Shown here one piece after another: positions 32,002-42,539 of a stretch of DNA of 64,000 nucleotides. Numbering within the stretch: position 1 is the first letter of the stretch; every line of letters begins with the position of its first letter. The stretch is from assembly GCA_031216915.1 (NCBI GenBank), contig CM062294.1:164441455-164505454 (forward strand). The letters run 5' to 3'. Both the position numbers and the translations under genes were made by a program. The notes beneath the pieces were generated by a model. The model worked only from the letters and a program-made list of their open reading frames with translations. It was not told the origin of the DNA and ran no database searches. This stretch comes from Pictodentalium vernedei. Its lineage: Eukaryota > Mollusca > Scaphopoda > Dentaliida > Dentaliidae.

Positions 32002-32193
32002 TTAATTCACTGCTCGGATCAGCCATACATTTTTTTCATTTTTTGGTTTCCAAAACATAGATTATGATCCTTCATTGGAACGAGCGAATCACGTCCGTTT
32101 CAATGAGGTTTCATAACCTATGTTTATGAAGCAAAAAAAAATTAGTAACGCGTTACGAGTGTCGTCTGCTACAAGCGTTAGGTAAAGTGTTAA
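32002..32193. mobile_element. TTAA-flanked hairpin MITE, diverged copy
   Basis: TTAA at both ends (32002-32005 and 32190-32193). The right end GTTAGGTAAAGTG is diverged. The arms are CCAAAACATAGATTATGATC against an imperfect complement, and the tip is not palindromic. It is an old member. Confidence 0.65.
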
Positions 32194-32459
32194 TGTATAT
32201 ATATCATTCAGATAATAATGCTGATGTTCATACGAACTTAAATTTGAAGAATTGTGACTTTAAATACCAAAACATATATATTGTTTATATAGTTTGATAA
32301 AATATGTGCTCGACATTGTTTTTTTATGTGAAGTTTTATTCATTCATTTATTCATGTCTTTGATTGTCATGTCTCAGTTTTTAATAAATCGTTTAAACCG
32401 TGACTGGTTGTTCAGTGTCTTTCCCCACCAACCTTGAATCTTCGTTTGTCCACTATTCA

Positions 32460-32700
32460 GGTCCGAATTATTCACCGAGTCAGTCCAAGTTGCCTATAAT
32501 GTTGGTCCGACTTGTCTTGAAACTTGGGTCGACTTCTTCAAAAGTTGGACCAAGTTGTCCTGAAAATTGGGCCGACTTGTCTTCAAAGTTGGTCTGAGTT
32601 GTCTTTAAAGTTAGTCCGAGTTGTCTTCAAAGTAGATCTGAGTTGTCTTCAAAAGTGGTCCGAGTTGTCTTGGTCCGAGTTGTCTTTGGTCTCAGTTGTC
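32460..32700. repeat. Minisatellite GTCCGAGTTGTCTTCAAAGT
   Basis: Ten or more degenerate units of about 20-25 bp, built on (G/A)GTC(C/T)GA(G/C)TTGTCTT. Open frames across it (LQSWSELSLKLV and similar) are translations of the repeat. Confidence 0.8.
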
Positions 32701-32723
32701 TGTAATTCCTTTATGGTACCTCA

Positions 32724-33832
32724 TTGACCAATTACATACTGACTGCACTTATGTTATCACTGAAATGGGACTCATCTGTTTCTGACAGCCTTAATATTCT
32801 TCAAGGTGTCCGCCAGGGTGGAATAATAAGCGCTGATCTCTACAAGGTGTATATTGAAGATTCATTACATTCATTATCTACACTGTATTATGGGTCTGCA
32901 GTTGGTGACATTACTACTAATGCAACTGCCTGTGCCGATGATGTTGCACTGATAAGCCATGATCCTGCTGAGCTACAAATACTTCTTAATTATGCCTATA
33001 ACGCAGACCTAGCAATTTATGTACTTTCCGGGCTTCTTCCTGTACAAGCCTAAATTCACAACAAATTGTTGATATTCTATTATAATATATGTCGACAATC
33101 AGACTATGCCATAGAAAAGCGCCTTGCATATAGACAACTTCTAATGAAAGAACAGACTAGTTCTAGTTGGTTTATAGAAATAAAAAAAAGTACTTTTTAA
33201 ATATGATCTACCTGATCCATACATTTTACAGGGTCAACCATATTCAAAACAGGAATGGAAACGAATAGCGAGAGGTGCTGTATACAAGTATTTGGGTTGA
33301 TGATATTAAACATTCTGCTAAAAGATCTGAATCATTAATACATCTTAATGTTGATGTGTTTCAACCACATCTGGTGCACCCAATGTTAAAGTTACAGAAA
33401 TTCATTAACACAGGAATTTATAAACTATCAATAAAGCTCAAACTAGTGAAGGACACATATATACTACAATGGCATCGAAGTAAACATCGAAAAGTTAAGC
33501 TTGGAGACTCCTGTTTACTATGTGAAAAAGAAACAGAAACTAGAATCCATTTTATTCTCACATGTCCGATTCTTGAACCTATTCAGACTGACCTACTGTA
33601 CTCTATTGCTGAACTGTATGAGAGACTTACCGATCGAAAATTTAATTTATTATCAGATGCTCAAAAGGTTATGTTTATATTAGACTCATCATATATAGAT
33701 TCTACGATACCTGAGACCACAACAATTTACGAGGCTGTTGAAATATCGTCGGCTGAGTGCTATAAGGGAATATGTTCAAGAAGATTATGTTATGCTCTGC
33801 ATTGTGCCAGATATATGCACTTAGACAGGTAG
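32724..33832 (+). pseudogene. LINE reverse transcriptase fragment
   Basis: The first frame (32724-33053) carries NILQGVRQGGIISADLYKVY, the motif before the catalytic centre, and ACADDVALIS, the catalytic ADD box. A second frame recovers near 33115 (AIEKRLAYRQLL) and a third from about 33275 runs FQPHLVHPMLKLQKFI, then KLGDSCLLCEKETETRIHFI and LTCP, the C-x2-C...H-x4-C zinc motif at the C-terminus of many LINE proteins. At least two frameshifts make it non-functional. The endonuclease and the first RT motifs are missing because of 5' truncation. Clade not assigned. Confidence 0.75.
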
Positions 33833-34020
33833 GCTCCGGTGATGCATGTACATTGATCATCATCTGTATATAGATTTTAAAATTTTAGAAGTTTTATTAA
33901 AAAAGAAGTGGTTTTAAGACTGTAAATACAATGTAGCCAATAGGAACACGTTTTATGTGGTTGTCCAAAAGGACGGATTGAACTATAAGAAAAAGAATCA
34001 GCCTTATTTACACCAAGACT
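32724..34020 (+). mobile_element. 5'-truncated LINE, frame-broken
   Basis: Reverse-transcriptase sequence begins near 32700 and continues through several frames to a stop at 33832, then about 190 bases of probable 3' UTR. No simple tail or target duplication was found. It is unrelated to the 23-kb LINE, with different motif wording. Confidence 0.75.
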
Positions 34021-34029
34021 CAGTCCGTG

Positions 34030-34066
34030 ATTTATTCTGTTGCATAACAACAGAATAAATCACGCA
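34030..34066. repeat. Short hairpin GTGATTTATTCTGTTG
   Basis: GTGATTTATTCTGTTG at about 34027-34042 pairs with CAACAGAATAAATCAC at about 34048-34063. It sits at the junction between the LINE tail and the foldback array. Confidence 0.6.
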
Positions 34067-34087
34067 TTGTAGCAAAATAGGGAACAG

Positions 34088-34175
34088 GACGATTCGCCCC
34101 CGTGGACGATTTGCCCCCTGGACGATTCGCTCCGATGGATGATTTGCCCCCGCTTTTTGGACGATTCGCCCCCTC
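34088..34175. repeat. Lone GGACGATTCGCCCCC array (foldback terminus FB5)
   Basis: Five units of GGACGATTCGCCCCC with variants and 16-19-bp spacing. This is the same design as FB1-FB4, but no inverse partner was found within several kilobases, so this is a solo or truncated end. Confidence 0.65.
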
Positions 34176-35330
34176 CCCCCTCCCGCATTTTATTTTTAAT
34201 AAAAATAACAAAAAAATCTGCTGTTTTTTTTTTATTTCATCACCGAAAACAAACAAATACATTTCTAACACAAACAAGATCTACATACAAATGCATACAA
34301 AGTTCGACGTTGTAAATGTGATCAGAATCGTACTGAAAAATGATTGTGAATTAATACTAGACAATAACATAATAGGCCGAATGGCCTCAGTCAGTTCCTG
34401 AGGGCTGTTAATGGACCAGAAATACCAGAGAAAGTCATGTTATTACTATTATTAGGGACACACTAAAATGTGTACCCCGGCGCCGGCCCCGGCTCCGGAA
34501 AAGGTGTGCCTGGGAAATATAAAGTTGCATTTCTTTCTTATTCGTATGTATAATGTGATCATCTTTGGTATGTAGCATCTTTTAGGGGTACTTTAAAGGT
34601 TTATGGAGAAATATTTAGAATTATTTTATTTTTGTGAGTTTTATCGAAGTTTTCCCTTCAGAAACACACTAAAAAGTGTACCCCGGTCGGGTCGTTAATT
34701 AATTAGCTCGCACTTTAATCCGATGACAATGGAGGTGTTGTACAAGTTGAGTGTATAAAAACTTGATTGAATTGCTCTTCCAGTTCTAAGACTACTACAC
34801 CCTCGGGGAGAGGTAGTACCTTTGTGAGAGAACCCAACCTCCCACACTGGTCCTCACCCGAGGGTTCAACCTACATCAACCTACACCAATCAACGAAGCC
34901 ATCCACCCGCCACGCCGCAACCGGAGACACCTGCCGAGTACCTGAACCCTTCCCTCCTTCAACACGCCTCGACAAACGAATCAAATACAGTCACTGAGGG
35001 TCGAAAGAGGCTTGTTTCCCAAACCATCCCTGCGCGCCTTCGACGCGTGAAACCATTCCGTCCGTCTACCAGTTCACAAGTGGATTATAATTCTCATTCA
35101 TCTTATTCAGTAATAAGGACATTCTTGGTTGGAGTAAAATGAGGATGGTTTCCGTACAGACAAATAAAAGCGACATTCTACGTTAGAACGATTCCCCTGG
35201 ATAACAGTGGCACGTTACAAACGATTTTTAAGTACCAAATAATATTTATTATAAAAATCATAACTGGGACACCAAATCATGGTATAATAATAAAACGTGT
35301 TATTATTATAATATGATGGGGTGTGTGTGT

Positions 35331-35361
<31 letters not shown>

Positions 35362-35539
35362 TCCAGTTATATGATTTTCCAATAAATATTATTTGGAAGG
35401 CTATTCACAAAACTATCAAGATGTTTCGGCGGGAAGAAAATGGGGATGGTGAAAGACAAAGAATATGAATATTTGTAACATTTTTTATTTTAACCATTTT
35501 CAGTCAAAGTAATCAGACAGTAAAGTTGATATTCAGTGT
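34176..35539. other. Mixed non-coding stretch
   Basis: ACACACTAAAA(A/T)(G)TGTACCCCGG occurs at about 34448 and 34664 as a 25-bp direct repeat containing a small palindrome. A GT-microsatellite followed by a G-run lies at 35321-35361. CCCTGCGCGCCTTCGACGCG at about 35026 resembles the GCGCGCTGAAAC patch inside FB3. No coding region is supported. Confidence 0.45.
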
Positions 35540-35758
35540 ATTATATCAGAAAATGCTGGAAAAATAACCACAAAATAATACAGACTATTTTTAATTTTCC
35601 TTTTGATGTTTTACAACCCATGTGGCGAAACATTTTGACCACGACCTTATCTACATATATAAACATGAAGCATTAAACAAGCATTTATGGAACATTGGAC
35701 CCTGTGAAAATCAGCGGCCCAAATAATAGTCATTTAGTACGTGTTCGCCTAATCCGCC
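35540..35758 (-). repeat. Split direct repeat B2
   Basis: 219 bp, nearly identical to 36164-36382. It contains AAATGCTGGAAAAATAACCA and ATGTGGCGAAACATTTTGAC. Confidence 0.92.
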
Positions 35759-35933
35759 TGTAGAGGAAGGTCGCGTCGGTAGTCGTCTCTGATATCAACA
35801 TGACACTTCACATGCACATCATACTGTGAGAAGAAAGACACCTCAAATCACAAACATCATTAGTCTGGCACAAGCTGAAAAACAAACAAAAAACCCGCAG
35901 CAGAAAAAGTCTAAACAGGGAGAGGGGGGTGGG
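35759..35933 (-). other. Spacer between A2 and B2
   Basis: A 175-bp segment that is not repeated elsewhere in the window. It may be part of the element's terminal region or a later insertion. Confidence 0.5.
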
Positions 35934-36162
35934 AAATGATGATTTAAATTCACTGTCATTGCCCTGTAAAACAACATGTTGATGAATTGTTTCAGCAAAA
36001 CAAATTCCCACCGTTCCGAAATTCTATGAAAATTAGGAATGAAAGCGTTGCATGTAAAGGGAAGTAACCTAAAATTGTTACCCGCTAACGGAACTGCCAA
36101 TCAGATACACAAAGTTCGCATTCCGTGATATAACGTGGGTTTATGGTTTAATACATAAACCC
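35934..36162 (-). repeat. Split direct repeat A2
   Basis: 229 bp, nearly identical to 41664-41892. It contains CATGTTGATGAATTGTTTCA and GTTACCCGCTAACGGAACTG. Confidence 0.92.
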
Positions 36163-36163
36163 A

Positions 36164-36382
36164 ATTATATCAGAAAATGCTGGAAAAATAACCACAAAAT
36201 AATACAGACTATTTTTAATTTTCCTTTTGATGTTTTACAACCCATGTGGCGAAACATTTTGACCACGACCTTATCTACATATATAAACATGAAGCATTAA
36301 ACAAGCATTCATGGAACATTGGACCCTGTGAAAATCAGCGGCCCAAATAATAGTCATTTAGTACGTGTTCGCCTAATCCGCC
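36164..36382 (-). repeat. Split direct repeat B1
   Basis: The partner of 35540-35758, lying directly next to A2. The B1/A2 junction would be the recombination point of the circular intermediate. Confidence 0.92.
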
Positions 36383-36531
36383 ACAAGATCAGTCAGACTG
36401 ATCTCCGCCACAAAAGTGGAGGGGCGAACACCAACCACTAAGGCCGCAGTCAAAATGAACAAAATAACCAATAACGCAACGCTATCACCTACCCCCACCC
36501 AGACAAAGTACCCGAAATTCAGTAACAATGT

Positions 36532-37140
36532 TCACAAAAATACTCGGGCCAAAAAGTTGGCAATGTCTGATATAAATAAGGCGTTACCCCGTTCCGACAG
36601 ATGTACCCCGTCCGAACAAAAATACATGTGATCCAACGTTATGCCAGGATGCTTCAAATACGCCCCGCCCAAAGCAATGACAAATTTGGCAACAGCTGAG
36701 TTAACGCGGACACGAGCCTGATTCAATTTCCGAGAAGCCCTGCCAGACATATCCGACCGCCACGAAAACCTCGGTAACATTTGCGACCAAACCAACACGG
36801 TCGAAGGCAAAATAGTTTGCAACTCGAACACAATAGATTGCAATAGCTTTCTCAGATCCCAGGCAGAAATGTAACCAATGGCACCTACATGAATTACGAG
36901 AAACTTTGGTGCATTTTCATAACGAAGAAGTTGCCGAATTTTAGGCACCAGTTGCCTGCTAGCCATACCACGTTGCCCCTGCCACCATATGGACACCCCC
37001 TTTGTGCGCAAGTTCAAATGTATACCTGATGGATTACTTCTGGCCGAAATGAAGGCGTACTTGATAATGGAGGAGCCAACAATCCAAACGTGTGTCTTGA
37101 CATGTGTAACGGGATAACATATTTTAGGAATTAAAACGAT
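36532..37140 (-). CDS. SGNH hydrolase domain of the Ngaro element
   Basis: The domain belongs to the SGNH/GDSL esterase fold, which Ngaro elements are known to carry; its role in their life cycle is unclear. Block I is VWIVGSSIIKYAF with the nucleophile Ser region, block III is LVIHVGAIGY (canonical GxND, here degraded, so the Asn and Asp are lost), and block V is SDGVHLSERG with the catalytic Asp and His. The first ATG in frame is at 37017, after block I. The frame is open back to the recombinase stop at 37141-37143 and is the same frame, so recombinase and hydrolase are separated by one TAA. The protein may have been made as a fusion, by readthrough, or from a separate start. The lost block III suggests inactivity. 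Confidence 0.8.
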   Translation of the reverse strand: MVLIPKICYPVTHVKTHVWIVGSSIIKYAFISARSNPSGIHLNLRTKGVSIWWQGQRGMASRQLVPKIRQLLRYENAPKFLVIHVGAIGYISAWDLRKLLQSIVFELQTILPSTVLVWSQMLPRFSWRSDMSGRASRKLNQARVRVNSAVAKFVIALGGAYLKHPGITLDHMYFCSDGVHLSERGNALFISDIANFLARVFL

Positions 37141-38136
37141 TTAACGTCGTGCCAATAAACTTGAAGGTATTCGAATGTACTGTTTTGACACGTTAGAAGA
37201 CCACCGGCCAAGGTTTTTAATTTCCTCATCAGATATGCCCACCAAACTAGCAGTGGTCGCCGCTCCAATCCTGAAGGAATGAGATTTGAAAACCTTTTTA
37301 TTTAAACCAATATGCCCAACTGCCTTACTTAAAACTGCTGAAAATTGAAAGCGAGTCAGTGGTTTACCACCAAAATGACAGAACAATGGTCCCGGCAGTT
37401 GTGGACGCACAGAGAGATACGATTTCATCGTCTTGAACGGACAAATCGGCGAAGAAGTTGCCTGAATAACAAGAAGTTGACCCTTGCAACACTGATCCGT
37501 TTTAGAATGTGTCAAACGTAAACTGAATTTGGATCCGTCATCGTGCAGTACGATATCGTTGATGGTCAGAACATGACCACCTGGCACCGTGGGGTTTGTC
37601 GCTACTTCACCAACCCTCAAAAAACCCAAAAATGCAATAGAAAAGGCTGCTGCAAATAATTTGTTTTCAAACGTAGAATTGCAAATAAAAGGCAACGCGG
37701 AAATCAGTTTCTGTAAAATATCAAATGTAATGGGTAAACGACTACCATTAGTACTTTTCAATCTATTTAACCCTTCCAACATTTTTGTGACTACGAAGCA
37801 TTTCGTCGTATCATGAACATTAAGTATTTTACACTGGTAAGCCACAGAAGCAACGTAAAGACGAATCGTTTGTGCTGCTTTGCCTTCCAAAGACATGTGA
37901 GCAATAAACTTTGTTAGGTGATCAATTGGAGGTGGCCAGATAATACTAATCTTGTAAGCCTGCAGAAAAGTTTGGAACGCCGTAAGACCTCTATTGTATG
38001 CAATATGCGTGTTCGCTGCCATCGAAGCCTGGACTAATCTCTCTCGCTCACTTCCAAGAGTAGCTGCTGGAAAGACTGTGGTACGGGCGTGGATATCTGG
38101 TCCGCGTCTGGTGCAAGGAGTCGAAATCGGTGCCAA
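37141..38136 (-). CDS. Tyrosine recombinase of the Ngaro element
   Basis: A 331-residue intact frame. It would integrate the circular DNA copy of the element by strand exchange through a 3'-phosphotyrosine. Residues about 30-150 are a SAM-like DNA-binding domain (LVQASMAANTHIAYNRG, then QTIRLYVASVAYQCK). The catalytic domain contains Arg174 in LGFLRVGEV, His286 and Arg289 in KSHSFRIGAA, Trp312 and Tyr320 in GRWSSNVSKQYIRI, the full R-HxxR-W-Y set. The first methionine is at 38136, but homology may start within the overlapping RNase H end. This is the only complete catalytic frame in the element, so this domain has stayed intact while the polymerase frame decayed. The family assignment is secure. 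Confidence 0.93.
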   Translation of the reverse strand: MAPISTPCTRRGPDIHARTTVFPAATLGSERERLVQASMAANTHIAYNRGLTAFQTFLQAYKISIIWPPPIDHLTKFIAHMSLEGKAAQTIRLYVASVAYQCKILNVHDTTKCFVVTKMLEGLNRLKSTNGSRLPITFDILQKLISALPFICNSTFENKLFAAAFSIAFLGFLRVGEVATNPTVPGGHVLTINDIVLHDDGSKFSLRLTHSKTDQCCKGQLLVIQATSSPICPFKTMKSYLSVRPQLPGPLFCHFGGKPLTRFQFSAVLSKAVGHIGLNKKVFKSHSFRIGAATTASLVGISDEEIKNLGRWSSNVSKQYIRIPSSLLARR

Positions 38137-39625
38137 TCCTTCCTCGAAATAGAATCAGAAATCTGATTATGAAAACCAGGAATATGCTTAGATTTAAAAC
38201 TGATATGCTTTTGCAAGCAAATGAGGACTCAATGACGAACAAGGACCATAAGAGACTGAGATTTACAGGTTTTCTTATTCAAAACTGTCACTGATGCTTT
38301 ATTGTCGGTATAAAACAATATCTTTTTATTTTTTATTTGATCACCCCAAATGGTTATCCCTAAAACTATGGGAACAAGCTCCAAAAAAGTAATGTCTCTT
38401 AAAAGTGACGAATCAGCCCAGGTTGGTGGCCATCCCCAAAATGCCCAATGTTTTCCAAAGCAACACCCACAATCAAGGGACGCACTGCCCGCGCTGTCGG
38501 TAAATAATTCAAGTACTGCATTGGTCGACCAAGTGCTGTCAGGAAAATAGCAAGTGCCATTAAATGTTTCTAAAAAATAAAGCCACATGTGTAAGTCCTC
38601 GCGCCTACCGCGATTAATACGAACAAAATGACGAGGTCGTTTTGCCCCTTTCATGGCATCATAAAATCTCCTATTAAAAGCACGGCCGATCAGTATCACA
38701 CGGGTACAAATATTCAGAAGCCCTACTAACGACTGTAGTCGCTTCAAAGTGACGGATTTTCGAGCCAAAACATCAGCTAACAACTCACGTAATTCGTTGA
38801 TTTTAGAGCAGGGAATGCGGATTTCCATTGACAAAGTATCAATTTCCAAACCTAAATATGTTAGCTTATACGAGGGGCCCGAAGTTTTTTCAGATGCAAG
38901 CGGAACACCGAGCCGAGAACACACAGTTTCAAAAGATCGCATCCCGGTAACACAATCATTTGTATCAACCGCGCCGGCAAAAAGAAAATCATCAAGATAA
39001 TGTTTTACCCAGTCCAACCCACTCTCGCGCTTCACAGCCCATTCTAAAAAGCAGGCAAAAGATTCAAAGAGCAAGAAATTTTACACCCCATTGGGAAGCA
39101 TTTATCAATGAAATAACTATCGTCCACCTTGTAACCCAGTAAATTAAAATCCTGAGGGTGAATCGGCAGAAGTCTAAAGGCTGATTTGACGTCCATTTTT
39201 CCAAGAAGGGTTCCCCTCCCCAGACAAGCGATCATACTGGTCACAGAATCAAACGTTGAATATTGCACAGAGCAAATGTCGTCATCAGTAATATCATTTA
39301 CACTGGAGTTCTCAGGGTAGGAAAGATGTGTGATTAATCGGAAACTTCCATCTGATTTTGGAACTAGGCCCAATGGCGATATTCGCAAATTATCAAAAGG
39401 TAGAGCAGAGAAAGGCCCAGAAATTCGTCCCAATTCAATTTCTTTGAACAATTTGCTTAGTAGGTCATTTTTATGATCGGAAGCAGATTTAAGATTCCGA
39501 CTGGAGAAAAATACTCGGGGGCCCTTGTAATGTAATTTAAATCCCCCCCTCCCCCGAAAATCCAGCAAGGAGCTGATCAGCTGCACTTTTATTTGGATAA
39601 TCCACCAACAATTCTCGCAAAACAT
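38034..39625 (-). pseudogene. Reverse transcriptase / RNase H of the Ngaro element, frame-broken
   Basis: The polymerase copies element RNA into DNA. The N-terminal part (39625-39044) has RISPLGLVPKSDGSFRLITH and LLGKMDVKSAFRLLPIHPQD, RT motifs 1-3, and KCFPMGCKISC. After a one-base frameshift near 39080 the frame continues with ESFACFLEWAVK and HYLDDFLFAG, the YLDD catalytic motif. RNase H follows: VLELFTDSAGSASLDCGCCF with its first acidic residue and the FYTDNKASV strand. An in-frame TGA near 38229 interrupts the RNase H tail, which continues as KSKHIPGFHNQISDSISR, the H..G..N..D..SR end common to these elements. One frameshift and one stop make it inactive. Confidence 0.9.
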
Positions 39626-39639
39626 TAACGTCTACCGGA

Positions 39640-40600
39640 CACGAACCGGGGTGAAGCAAATCGAGACTGGCCTGACTGGCGAAAAGCAGGCACCGAAGGC
39701 CTCTGAGGGCGTAATGATCTCTGAAAATTCCCACCTCCACTCAACTGGTTGGTGAAATACTGGGCAGCTGGCGCACGAGACTTTACACAAGACAAGAAGG
39801 TGTGGCTAGAATTACAATTCAGACAGGTATGCGTACTGACAAGGGTTGCGAGCACAGACCCCTTTATAATTAAAATCAAAACATTTTCTACTTGTCAGGG
39901 ACTCATTCTGGGGGGCAGCAGGGGTATTCATATAAAGCAGCCACAACTCTTGTGTCAACACTACTCCATGATAAATCTAAGCATCGTGAATGCTTTAATC
40001 TGAATTGCTCATCATAAGACTTCCAACCCAGACCTTGCATCCTACTTGCCTCAAGACGAACCATGGAAATATACTTTATCAGACCCTGCGTTTCATTGGG
40101 GTGAGCAGTCAAATAGACGGACGCGAAAACCAACATTGCATCTGTCCATTTATTGATATCTGTTAATGTTGGCCGCTTTTTACTCGAGCCATCTACGATT
40201 TTTCCATCTATAAGACGTAAACACTGCTCTTCGTGGTCAGCCTCAGATGTCACGTTTAATAAATTGGACAATTCAATGTACTCTCCATTACAGATTTTCG
40301 TGCGTTGGTGGGCAGAAAGGTGAACCCCCAGCGAATCTGAAACAGAAGGTATCGCCAGATTATCATTTATGAAGTCAAACTCACCCAACCCACCTCTTTC
40401 ATCAAACTGAGAATCTTGGTGAAGTGAAGATCCTGCGGACAAAACATCTGTTTGAATGGCTACTGTGCTGGTGTCAACATCCTGCCGATGGATCGTATCC
40501 TGATCATGATCAGTTGTGGACGTACCACCGGAAACTACCCTATACGGCCTCTCGCATACTGGCTGGTGCTCTTCCTCTTACTTCGTCGATCTTTAGGCAT
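39640..40600 (-). pseudogene. Gag-like protein of the Ngaro element, frame-broken
   Basis: The structural/RNA-binding protein of the element. The start is the ATG at 40600 (MPKDRRSKRK, a basic N-terminus). A one-base shift near 40545 joins it to the main frame, which contains LTDINKWTDAMLVFASVYLT and GLGWKSYDEQFRLKHSRCLD, the W..YDEQFR block typical of gag in DIRS/Ngaro elements. After AALYE a cysteine-rich end reads CFDFNYKGVCARNPCQYA, then, in another frame, CLNCNSSHTFLSC, a compound zinc-knuckle region like that of these gag proteins. At least two frameshifts. The 3' limit is approximate. Confidence 0.8.
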
Positions 40601-41663
40601 ACTCAGTGATAAAACTGAAATGAAAACGTAATACAGATGAATGACGAGCCCCCCCCCCCCCCACCCCCCCCACCCACCTCCTAAAATACATAGACAGACG
40701 TGTCGTTAAATGACAGTCTAAATTCGAACTTGAATCATCATGTTATTTATGCTTTATAATCCAAAATCTTCCCATTGCAATTTTAGGCTGCGGCATTTAC
40801 CAAGGCATTGTCCATTGCTATAGCTACCTCAACCCCACATCAGTAACAGGCAATGTCTTAGCATACGGGGCCACGGTTGTTATCATTGGCCAGAGGTTGC
40901 AGGCTCGAAACACAAATTAAAATTAAAACATGAATAAAATAAAACAACGAGCCGCCGACCATTACAATAGGTTAAAAATGGCAAACTCAAAAATGTGGCG
41001 TCAACAACGAAATACACTAGACACACGGACACAACAAAATAAATTTATTCACAAGACAACACACCGCCGACCATTACAATAGGCAAATTGCGGACTAAAA
41101 TTGACGAGACAGAGACAACACACCGAGCCGCCGGCCATTACAATAAGCCACAATGGCGAGCCCACATCAACACAGACAATGAAACAATGTACAATGAAAG
41201 CCAATGCAATTTCAAAATGTGTTGAACCGCCGGCCCTTACAATAAGCAGAATGGCAGGCCCAAATTAATTAACGAAGAAAAATTAAACAAACTAAAAGAA
41301 ACATTTATACTGCTGAGCCGCCGCCCATTATACGAGGCAAATCGGCAGCCCCAAATCAAACAATAAACACAATGAAATTAAATAAACAGTGCTGCAATAA
41401 CGGCCAGACAACAGAAAATGAGTCGTTGAACTGAGTGTGCAAACGCACAAAATCAAAAGATTAGGTCGCTAAACCGGAATGCAACACAAATCCGGAAAGT
41501 GCTACACAATTATTCCTGTTCCCGATTCCTTTTTTTTTTTAAATGGCCTGAACCGAACGCGGCAAGCATGCTAGCCGAATCAAATCCATCCCAAATTAGA
41601 AACATCATAAAACATGTGAAAATATCAAACCCCACCTAGTCGAAATTAACAACCCATAAAATA
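40601..41663 (-). other. 5' leader of the Ngaro element
   Basis: The region between A1 and gag is non-coding on both strands. It contains at least five units of GCCGCCG(A/G)CCATTACAATA(G/A)GC with variable spacing (about 40950-41350), a degenerate internal repeat likely to be part of the element's leader, and a C-run at 40651-40670. Confidence 0.65.
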
Positions 41664-41892
41664 AAATGATGATTTAAATTCACTGTCATTACCCTGTAAA
41701 ACAACATGTTGATGAATTGTTTCAGCAAAACAAATTCCCACCGTTCCGAAATTCTATGAAAATTAGGAATGAAAGCGTTGCATGTAAAGGGAAGTAACCT
41801 AAAATTGTTACCCGCTAACGGAACTGCCAATCAGATACACAAAGTTCGCATTCCGTGATATAACGTGGGTGTATGGTCTAATACATAAACCC
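41664..41892 (-). repeat. Split direct repeat A1, 5' end of the Ngaro element
   Basis: The partner of 35934-36162, at the 5' end of the element in its own orientation. Confidence 0.92.
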
Positions 41893-42530
41893 TATTACTT
41901 GTACAATATCTTACATTATCAAATGAAAAAAAAAAAAACGTTTTCTTAAAGTTCAATAGTTCATTACATTACACACACAATATGATTAGGGAAAAATAAA
42001 ATGAGGAAGAAAAGGACCCCCCCCCCCCTATGTTTTAAGGCAAAACACTGAAGATATAATAGTAAAAAAAAATTACCCTTTATCAATTTGGCCTTTGTCG
42101 CGCTGACCCGCGCACATATAAAAAAAAATTAACGAATAATCGAATTTTGGTTTCTTTTGCCGCTTTTCATAACTCATGATTCATCATTGCAACGGCATCA
42201 GTTGAGTTCGTTTCATTCAGGGAGCATGAACTCTGTTTTGAGGCAATACACTGAGAATATAATAGTCCAAAAATTACCCTTTAACAAACAATTTAGACTT
42301 TACCGCGCACATATAAATATATTACCGAATTTAATCGAATTGTGGTTGTTTTTGTCGCTACTGAAACATAGCTTTCAAAAGAAAATGGAAATGACCATTC
42401 TTTTAAGTTGTGCGAGGTAAATTTAAACTATGTTTGCACAACTTTATCTGATATTTTCACGATACATTGACTTACCAAAACCAAACCCATCACACTCCTC
42501 CCTCCTAAAAACAAAATTTACAATTTTGTT
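41893..42530. other. Stretch without a recognised gene
   Basis: A C-run (42018-42027) and two related patches: AAAATTACCCTTTA(T/A)CAA near 42070 and 42270, and CGCGCACATATAAA(A/T) near 42110 and 42304. They look like a degenerate duplication of about 195 bp. Confidence 0.45.
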
Positions 42531-42539
42531 AAATTTTTT

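Larger units (their letters stand above)
35540..41892 (-). mobile_element. Ngaro-type tyrosine-recombinase retrotransposon, nearly complete
   Basis: Read on the minus strand the order is A1 (41892-41664), gag, reverse transcriptase/RNase H, tyrosine recombinase, SGNH hydrolase, B1 (36382-36164), A2 (36162-35934), B2 (35758-35540). A1 and A2 are both 229 bp and B1 and B2 both 219 bp, nearly identical by eye. This A1...B1A2B2 split-direct-repeat plan is the hallmark of Ngaro-class elements, which integrate through a circular intermediate with a tyrosine recombinase rather than an integrase. B1 and A2 are adjacent. A 175-bp spacer separates A2 from B2. Frameshifts and one internal stop show the copy is inactive. 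Confidence 0.92.

Noticed and set aside
32400-32727. Leucine/serine-rich short proteins
   Set aside because: Translations of the GTCCGAGTTGTCTT minisatellite.
35934-41892. LTRs of an ordinary LTR retrotransposon
   Set aside because: The repeats are split (A1...B1A2B2) and the element has a tyrosine recombinase, not an integrase or protease.
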